In this document: positions 57,713 through 64,000 of the stretch, piece by piece
Layout: each line of letters begins with the position of its first letter
Numbering within the stretch: position 1 is the stretch's first letter
DNA from: Capronia americana
Taxonomy: Eukaryota > Ascomycota > Eurotiomycetes > Chaetothyriales > Herpotrichiellaceae
Direction: 5' to 3'
DNA length: 64,000 nt
Assembly: GCA_016110215.1 (NCBI GenBank)
Contig: JADWQD010000016.1
Location: forward strand, 248,001-312,000
The notes under the pieces: model-generated
Databases searched by the model: none
What the model was told of the DNA's origin: nothing
The model's input: only the letters and a program-made list of their open reading frames with translations
Position numbers and translations under genes: made by a program

Positions 57713-59617
57713 ATGGCAATAGCTCCTGGCGGAGAGACCTTAGTTGATAGAGAGCGCAATCCGCCCCCCAGGCCGATCCCGTTAGAGTTCCCGAACTACG
57801 TCCCACCACGGTGTGAATCCCCGTTGAGTCAGAAACACATCAAGACCGTTTGCCGGAGTCTTGCGTCCATTCGTCGGCTCGCAGACATTCAAGACTCCGA
57901 TCTTGCACACCTCAACCTTCAGCTCGACCAAGATGTGCGCCTCGCAGATCTGATCCCCAACCAGCGGTTCGAAGCTCGTCCGCTTCTATACGATGCCGAC
58001 CTCACAGCCATGCTTGCGGAACTCGAAGTTGACAATGAAGACGCATACCGGGAGATCCTCCGCTTGCCGCCACTAGAGGGCCGAAAGAAACCTCGCCTAG
58101 CCTACTCGAGGAACTTCTTTGCCAGCCTGGAGGATATGAGTCGCTATTGGGACGACAGCAAGGACAACTACTACGAGGTTGAGTCGAGCCAAGCAGAAGA
58201 TCCAGGCAAAGCTGTCGAGAATGCTGTCGACAAGTCGAACGAAGCTGTGAAGCCCAGTGAAGTCGGAATGCCAGGGATGTCTCACCCTAAGCAGAATTTA
58301 CAACAGAGCAACGAACAGACGGCCTACAGCGGCCCTTCTAGCCATCAAATTACCACAGAAACTACGGAACTCCCTGCTCGGCCGAAAATGAAGCAGGTGT
58401 ACAAAGGGAATCGATTAGGCAATGGCGAGCAAATGACTGCAGGTACACGGGTCGGAGCACTGCGAAACCTCCTCAAAATGGCCGTGCACAAATTCAACTG
58501 TCGGGATTACGACGTCAGTCCACGGGAGAAGTTGCGGATTCAGAACATTAATGTCCCGGCTGCGTCATACAATTTCTGCGTCGCAAAGTTGCCAGCCGAT
58601 CCGAAACTCGCAAGATCGAGGATGGTGGAAGGGCCGCTTATGGCTGTGCATTGTAGGAACGAAGTCCGGTTTAAATCGAGAGAAGGTCTTCTCAGTCCGA
58701 CCAGTGATTTTGTGGGGGAGAAATTTGATCTCTTTCGCGAAATTGGTGGTATGTTGATGCTTGCGAAACAAAGAGCGCGAGAAGGGCAGACACTGTCCAA
58801 GGAGCCAAGAGAGGATCAGTGGTGGGCTATCAAAAGCCGGTGGGGTGGAGGCGAGATGAAATGGGGTCAGCTTGCCAGCGAAGTCTTTGAAGACGACGAT
58901 CCTAGCTGGAGTGTCGAAGAAAGACGGCTACAGCTGGAAAAGCGAGAGAAGGAAGAAGAGGAGCGAAGGAAAGCAGAAGCAGCGGCCGCGGCCGACCTGA
59001 ACAATCTCAAACCCGAGGATCTGATTTCAGGCCCGCTGACACCCGGCAGCGAGCGACCCAAAAAGAAGAAGAAAAGTGGCGCAGAGGCTGGTGCCTCGAA
59101 AGATAGGACCGAGTACAAAGATGGAAGGAGGTTGGTGTACGTTGCTCCGTTACGGCGGAAGTGGTATCAGGAATGGCTGAAAATCCGACCGAATGGACCT
59201 TGCTGGGATGAAAAGATCATCTATCGGACAGTCGGCAAGGTCGCTGAAGGTGAAGGAAACGTCGGCTGGGACGATGTCTACATGATCTCCGGTGCCAATC
59301 ACCACGCCTGCATCCTGAGGATGAGCGTCCACGACAACTACCTCGAATGGCTGGAGACGGGGAAAGCTAGCGGTGCGAACGGAGAAGGCACGCCCGGAAA
59401 TTCGGGCTCGCGACCAGACCATATGCTCTATGTGAGTCGAAGCCCGTGGTTTGATCTCTTCGAGGTCGAGCAGCGAAAAGAGCTTCTGACAGGGATATGG
59501 CGGATATTGAGCTGGATGAACAGATATGAAGTGCCGAAAGAAGAAATAGAGAAGATGGAAGAGCTCAAGCAGCAGCAGGAACAGCAATTGCACGGAGACC
59601 ACGAGATGGAAGTCTGA
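57713..59617 (+). CDS. Conserved filamentous-fungal protein of unknown function
   Basis: A single uninterrupted frame of 634 aa. There is no signal peptide or membrane segment, so it is probably soluble. A conserved-looking block runs from about residue 245 (LLKMAVHKFNCRDYDVSPR) through LPADPKLARSRMVEGPLMAV and FDLFREIGGMLMLAKQRARE. A second lies near the C-terminus (NHHACILRMSVHDNYLEWLETG and SPWFDLFEVEQRKELLTGIWRI). Between them is a charged coiled-coil and a Lys-rich low-complexity stretch (residues ~400-470). The last ~25 residues are Glu/Gln-rich. I recall unnamed proteins with these blocks in Eurotiomycetes, but I cannot give a name, fold or reaction. Its neighbours, RPL19 and PGDH, say nothing about its role. 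Confidence 0.8.
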   Translation: MAIAPGGETLVDRERNPPPRPIPLEFPNYVPPRCESPLSQKHIKTVCRSLASIRRLADIQDSDLAHLNLQLDQDVRLADLIPNQRFEARPLLYDADLTAMLAELEVDNEDAYREILRLPPLEGRKKPRLAYSRNFFASLEDMSRYWDDSKDNYYEVESSQAEDPGKAVENAVDKSNEAVKPSEVGMPGMSHPKQNLQQSNEQTAYSGPSSHQITTETTELPARPKMKQVYKGNRLGNGEQMTAGTRVGALRNLLKMAVHKFNCRDYDVSPREKLRIQNINVPAASYNFCVAKLPADPKLARSRMVEGPLMAVHCRNEVRFKSREGLLSPTSDFVGEKFDLFREIGGMLMLAKQRAREGQTLSKEPREDQWWAIKSRWGGGEMKWGQLASEVFEDDDPSWSVEERRLQLEKREKEEEERRKAEAAAAADLNNLKPEDLISGPLTPGSERPKKKKKSGAEAGASKDRTEYKDGRRLVYVAPLRRKWYQEWLKIRPNGPCWDEKIIYRTVGKVAEGEGNVGWDDVYMISGANHHACILRMSVHDNYLEWLETGKASGANGEGTPGNSGSRPDHMLYVSRSPWFDLFEVEQRKELLTGIWRILSWMNRYEVPKEEIEKMEELKQQQEQQLHGDHEMEV

Positions 59618-60085
59618 TGAGCGACGTGCCGGAGAGCCCCCAGTATACAGTCGGAACAAGTGAGAACCCCAGACGTTGAAGGCAGATCGAGGACGAACTT
59701 CCTGAGCCCGTTGCAATCAAACTGGCACTGTCGGACACGCACTATCGCCTTGCTCTCACGCCACCAAGAATGCAACTCGGTGCCGTGAGCGCTTCGTATT
59801 ACCTTTCTTACCTATTTGGCTGCTTGAGACAACCGCGACTGCCTCTGTCAGCCCACCTACAGCCTACAGCCGGGTGCGAGGCTAGACACAACGGAGACGG
59901 ACCAATAGAATGCGCTGAATCACGGACAAGGCTGTCTTGAAAACGTCATTTCGGTGTTCAAGGCTTTTGATCCCCACCCAAATTTTTGTCCCGCAGTCTT
60001 GCGAGGAGTCATTGTTTCATTCCACTCTACTGTGCACTCTCCTACAGCTCTCCCCAAGCGACCATCACTGTTCCTAGCGTGCATC
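59618..60085. other. Intergenic, PGDH promoter
   Basis: 468 bp without a gene; presumed 3' flank and promoter. Confidence 0.55.
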
Positions 60086-61759
60086 ATGCCTCCCTCGAAC
60101 CTTACCGAAAGCATTCGCATACCCAGCAGTGGCGCCAACGGCAATCAGCCTCGCCGAGAAGTCTCTCGCAGCCTGTCCATGTCCACCTCCCCGGACCACC
60201 ACCGCAAGGTCTCCTTCGGCGTTGCAGACAGCCAGAGCTACGGTACCTCGCCAAATCTTAAAAGAGTGACAACCGGACCTCAACCGAAACAGCTGAAACC
60301 GTTCCGAGAACAAGACATCAAGATTTTGTTGCTGGAAAATGTCAACCAGACTGGGAGGGATATCCTCAAGGGCCAGGGCTATCAAGTGGAATTCATGAAG
60401 AGTTCTCTACCGGAGGATCAGTTGATCGAGAAGATAAAGTATGTTGCGATCCTAAACACTCCTCCTTTCTGCCCATTGTCGACCGACATGATGAGATATT
60501 CGGATGTAAATTCACAGACCTGTTCTGAAAGCGCAAGCTGTGTGGATATTTCCGTTGCCTTCCTTCTGATCCCAAGTTCCATTTAATACCCTTACTGCGC
60601 ATATCCGTTCCCAGGAAGAGAGGATTCTAACCACCATTTCCGGCTTAGAGACGTACATGTCATAGGAATCCGCTCCAAGACCAAACTCACCTCCCGCGTC
60701 CTCAGCCACGCAAAGAACCTCATCGTGATCGGCTGCTTCTGCATTGGCACCAACCAAGTGGACTTGAAATACGCTGCTTCACATGGAATCTGCGTATTCA
60801 ATTCGCCCTTTTCAAACTCTCGCTCCGTCGCCGAATTGGTTATATGTGAAGTCATCGCTCTCGCACGGCAAATAGGGGACAGAAGTAGCGAGTTGCACGC
60901 GGGCACATGGAACAAAGTGTCTAACAAGTGCTGGGAGATTCGCGGCAAGACCCTCGGCATAATCGGGTACGGACACATCGGATCACAGCTGTCCGTCCTT
61001 GCCGAAGCAATGGGGATGGATGTGATCTACTACGACATTGTCAACCTCATGGCGATGGGCACGGCCCGCCAAGTGCCCACGCTGGAAATACTCCTCCAAA
61101 AAGCCGATTTCGTGACGTGCCACGTGCCCGAACTGCCCGAGACAATGAACATGATCGGGGCGAATGAGCTCGAGACCATGAAATCCGGGTCCTACCTAAT
61201 CAACGCGTCGAGAGGCAGCGTCGTCGACATCCCCGCCCTCATCGACGCCATGCGCGCAGGCCACATCGCCGGCGCCGCCCTGGACGTCTATCCCTCCGAA
61301 CCGGCCGGCAACGGCGACTACTTCACCAACGACCTGAACCCGTGGGCCGAGGACCTGCGCTCACTCAAGAACCTGATCCTGACGCCCCACATCGGCGGGT
61401 CCACGGAAGAGGCACAATCGGCCATCGGAATCGAGGTCGCGGAATCGCTCGTCCGCTACGTCAACGAGGGCGTCACCACGGGGGCGGTCAACATGCCGGA
61501 AGTGGCCCTGCGGTCGTTGACCATGGACGAGCCGAACCACGCGCGCGTCATCTTCATCCACCAGAACGTGCCGGGAGTGTTGAAGCGGGTGAATCAGATC
61601 CTCGGGGATCACAACGTCGACAAGCAGATGACGGATAGCAGAGGGGAGGTGGCGTATCTGATGGCGGATATCAGTAACGTCAGGGAGGAGGAGATTGCCG
61701 AGTTGTACGGCGAGTTGGAGAGGGTGAAGGAGCGGATTCTTACGAGGATTCTGTATTAG
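60086..61759 (+). CDS. D-3-phosphoglycerate dehydrogenase (SER3/SER33 type)
   Basis: This is the first enzyme of serine synthesis from glycolysis, oxidising 3-phosphoglycerate with NAD. Exons 60086-60438 and 60649-61759 (intron 210 bp, branch TTCTAAC) give 487 aa. After a disordered ~75-residue Ser-rich N-terminus, the substrate domain begins KILLLENVNQTGRDIL. The NAD-binding motif is GIIGYGHIGSQLS; the catalytic region shows INASRGSVVDI, ALDVYPSEPAGN and LTPHIGGSTEEAQ with the active-site histidine. A C-terminal ACT domain (RVIFIHQNVPGVLKRVNQIL) is the serine-feedback module. The acceptor TTAG at 60647-60648 is fixed by the restored frame KDVHVIGIRSKT. The N-terminal extension with the sequence around MSTSPDHHRKVSF is typical of the fungal isoform. 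Confidence 0.96.
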
Positions 61760-62472
61760 CGGTTACCGGGTAGATGTGGCCGGTGCGGGCCTGAACCGAA
61801 AAAATCTGAAAGGGAAGACAAGGGTTTGGTTGTTGGCTCACTAGGCTTCGATTCCAGAAAAAGAACAAGCATACTCGGACAACCAAGAGGCAAAAGGCAT
61901 GGTGGGGGGGGTGTTTGTGGCTAGACCTATCATGACGATGACACGACCCAGCTTTCAACAGCTACACATGGGGGCATTTCACCGGAGCAAGACATGGATA
62001 CGGAGCATAGAACGGTCGGCGGCTTCAGGAAATCTCAAAGGTTCAACAGTGACAGGATAGGGAGGATGCAAAAGCTTTGGAACTCGATTATATAACGGCC
62101 GGGTAAACCTGTGGTTGCTCCCTCAAGGGGGTCTCTCTTCTCATCATGTTCTGCGAAGTGCAAAGCCGGCCTTTTTCACCATATCGTGATCGAGGCCCTT
62201 CCACTTCGATGCTAGGGATCGCTTCTGCGATTGATATACTTCTGGAAAACGAAATGAGCCCGATATCTCATAAAGACCTACTAGATCCCCAGTCCCCGAG
62301 GGCTCCCTCGATCCGTTACTTTCGGCCAGGGCTGGCCGCCACAGGGACTTCACAGCTGTATCAAGGATGTAACCAAATCTCATCACATCCTTTCCAGGAA
62401 ATCAATTCATTGCTTACACTAGAGAGGTTGAAACCATCCTTTGAAGCCACTAGGCAAGCTCAGATCAGACGA
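61760..62472. other. Convergent 3' flanks of PGDH and uracil phosphoribosyltransferase
   Basis: 713 bp without a gene. A 120-codon plus-strand frame (62146-62508) overlaps the end of the UPRT gene and has no family feature. Confidence 0.55.
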
Positions 62473-63325
62473 TCACAAAGTGAAATAACGGTCGCCAAAA
62501 TCGCCTAAACCGGGCACAATATAACTGCACAGAGTAAGCGTCAGGCTCCTGGTCATGGACAATGTTTACTCACTTCTGTTCGTCGAGGCCCTGATCCACG
62601 AAAGCGGTGATGACCCTCACCTTGGGAACCTTCTTGGCGAAATTCTCAATGCCTTCAGGGCTGGCAATCAAGTTCAGGAAGAGGATACGGTCTTCGGGGA
62701 CACCCTTGCTCTTCAGCACCTCGACCGCCATGATGGCACTACCACCAGTTGCCAGCATAGGGTCCAACAGCAGCACCCATCGGTTGTGGATATCAGAAGG
62801 CAGCTTATCGTAGAAGAGCTTTGGCTTGCTTGTCTCCTCGTTGCGTTGGATGAGGATCTTGCCTATCCGCACGGAACGACAGCATTCTCTTAGACCTTGC
62901 TCCATCGACTCGCCTGCTCGCATGATGGAGACGCCGCAGATCTTGCCCTCAAACTTGACACCCACATAGTCCTTGCCAACCGGCGACGTAACTGTGTGGG
63001 CGACCACTGGTAGGTGATTGAGACCTTCTTCAACCAATAGGCGGATGATTCGATTGGAGTAGAAGATGAAGTCGGCTCGTTGCGTGTCTTTGTCTCGGAT
63101 CATGCTTGAGCAGGCATGTCAGTCAACCTCATCTTGCAAAGTGTCCCCGTCTTAGACCTACGTCAGGAGAGCAATGAGCTGAGGGGTCTGTGGGAGAACG
63201 TGGACATTTTCCTGCTGCACGGTTTTCGACACAGTGGCTGTGGGTTTCTCTTCTTCGGGACGATAAGAAGGCCCGACGCCCAATGCGGGCGATTGAACAC
63301 CGTTGGTACGAGGGATCGATGCCAT
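62473..63325 (-). CDS. Uracil phosphoribosyltransferase (UPRT)
   Basis: UPRT converts uracil and PRPP to UMP in pyrimidine salvage. Exons 63325-63162, 63104-62574, 62524-62473 (introns 57 and 49 bp) give 248 aa. The start MASIPRTNGVQSPAL precedes NVHVLPQTPQLIALLTMIRD, which is created by the first splice. The PRPP loop is LLLDPMLATGGSA. The uracil-binding C-terminus, NYIVPGLGDFGDRYFTL, is restored only by the last splice, which fixes the stop at 62473. In yeast it is FUR1, and in the URC pathway of uracil catabolism the same enzyme is URC6. It also activates 5-fluorouracil in fungi. Confidence 0.97.
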
Positions 63326-64000
63326 TTCCTGAACACAGCTCTCACATGCAGCTTATTGTGGGAAATTCGTTGGTGGGTGCTCGCGTGACCTTGGAAGGGT
63401 AGTCTGCAGGTTGCCCTCAGGTCTTGCAGATGTCCCGAAGACGATAAAGGGCCGTGGTAGTCTTGGTTTTGGCGGTATGTAGAGAAGTGAGACAGTGTTA
63501 CAAGGTCAGCGACGCCATGGAGGGTTTGTTAAAAGAGCAGCTCTCTTCGTCCAATGCTGCGATCACCGTTCTGCTCTCGTCAAAGACTGGTGAAAGCTGA
63601 GCTGCGGTGGTGGGTGCGCGCATGTTCTGGGGAAAGTGCCAAAATCAATTCTTTGGTTAAGATCGGTTAGGTAAGGACGCCCGGGAGCTTAACTAGAAGG
63701 CCAGATCAGCTAGGGTCTAGGCATGTGCGGTGTATCACTGACTGTTGGTGACCGGTTTGTTTATGCCTGACATCACCCCGCATGTCAAGATCAATAAAAC
63801 ACCAGGGGGCCAGACTCTCCCAAACTTTGGAGGCGCAGACTCGACACGCAGTCGCATCTTTCAACGACAGCTCGCTTTCATTTTTTGAACTGGTTGGGCT
63901 TGACCTTGTTGTCACCCTGCTTGCTCAAGCAGGCCAACGTTCACAGCTATGTGATAAAATGAAAGTCTCATCTCTACTTTTGCGCGTTGCTCGAGAAACA
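63326..64000. other. Upstream region of UPRT to the window edge
   Basis: No gene recognised. Single GATAA words occur (near 63443 and 63955), not paired as in the URC1 upstream region. Confidence 0.5.

Noticed and set aside
1..64000. Secondary-metabolite cluster around the P450, or a CRISPR/phage element
   Set aside because: No synthase, tailoring set, transporter or cluster regulator is near the P450, and the window is eukaryotic with no direct-repeat array.

Overview
The window is nuclear DNA of a filamentous ascomycete (Pezizomycotina). The signs are short introns (about 50-210 bp) with GT..AG ends and CTAAC/CTGAC-type branch sites, an APSES regulator of the StuA type, a fungal alkane-hydroxylase-type P450, a Sed1-like wall protein and an intron-containing tRNA-Lys. 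The protein set fits Eurotiomycetes best, but that placement is an inference. No virus, prophage, CRISPR array, intact transposon or secondary-metabolite cluster was seen.

Layout, left to right: the 3' part of a cryptochrome-DASH gene (1-1268, +); a P450 (2879-4584, +); two unrelated membrane-protein genes of unknown function (6633-8122 and 8662-9297, +); a QDE-2-type Argonaute (10868-14613, -); the cleavage/polyadenylation factor RNA14 (16105-19322, -), divergent from the histone chaperone ASF1 (19953-21012, +); a mitochondrial RCC1-repeat protein like yeast Fmp25 (21401-23191, -), divergent from the Golgi tether subunit COG3 (23549-25903, +); the tRNA 2'-O-methyltransferase TRM44 (26298-28163, -) and a tRNA-Lys(UUU) gene (28353-28445, -); an F-box/2EXR-like protein (29734-31217, -), divergent from a mitochondrial serine hydroxymethyltransferase (32567-34306, +).

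The right half holds a secreted Sed1-like wall protein (37097-37792, +), a short-chain (propionyl-type) acyl-CoA synthetase (39112-41356, +), URC1 of uracil catabolism (42151-43719, -) divergent from the elongation factor ELF1 (44308-44843, +), a 7.6 kb stretch without recognisable genes, the developmental regulator stuA (52457-54483, +), ribosomal protein L19 (55403-56264, +), a conserved protein of unknown function (57713-59617, +), 3-phosphoglycerate dehydrogenase (60086-61759, +), and uracil phosphoribosyltransferase (62473-63325, -).

Most genes are unrelated housekeeping functions. Two functional links are visible. URC1 and uracil phosphoribosyltransferase both belong to uracil use, and the URC1 upstream region carries a doubled GATAAG site as expected for nitrogen control. 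Serine hydroxymethyltransferase and 3-phosphoglycerate dehydrogenase are both in serine/one-carbon metabolism but lie 26 kb apart. Exon models were built by hand from reading frame, splice signals and remembered family sequences. No transcript data or searches were available. I found no convincing new multi-gene system; the most unusual items are gene-structure oddities (a split start codon, an ATG-only exon, a 22-nt exon), a WxDW-repeat wall protein, and the large region upstream of stuA.
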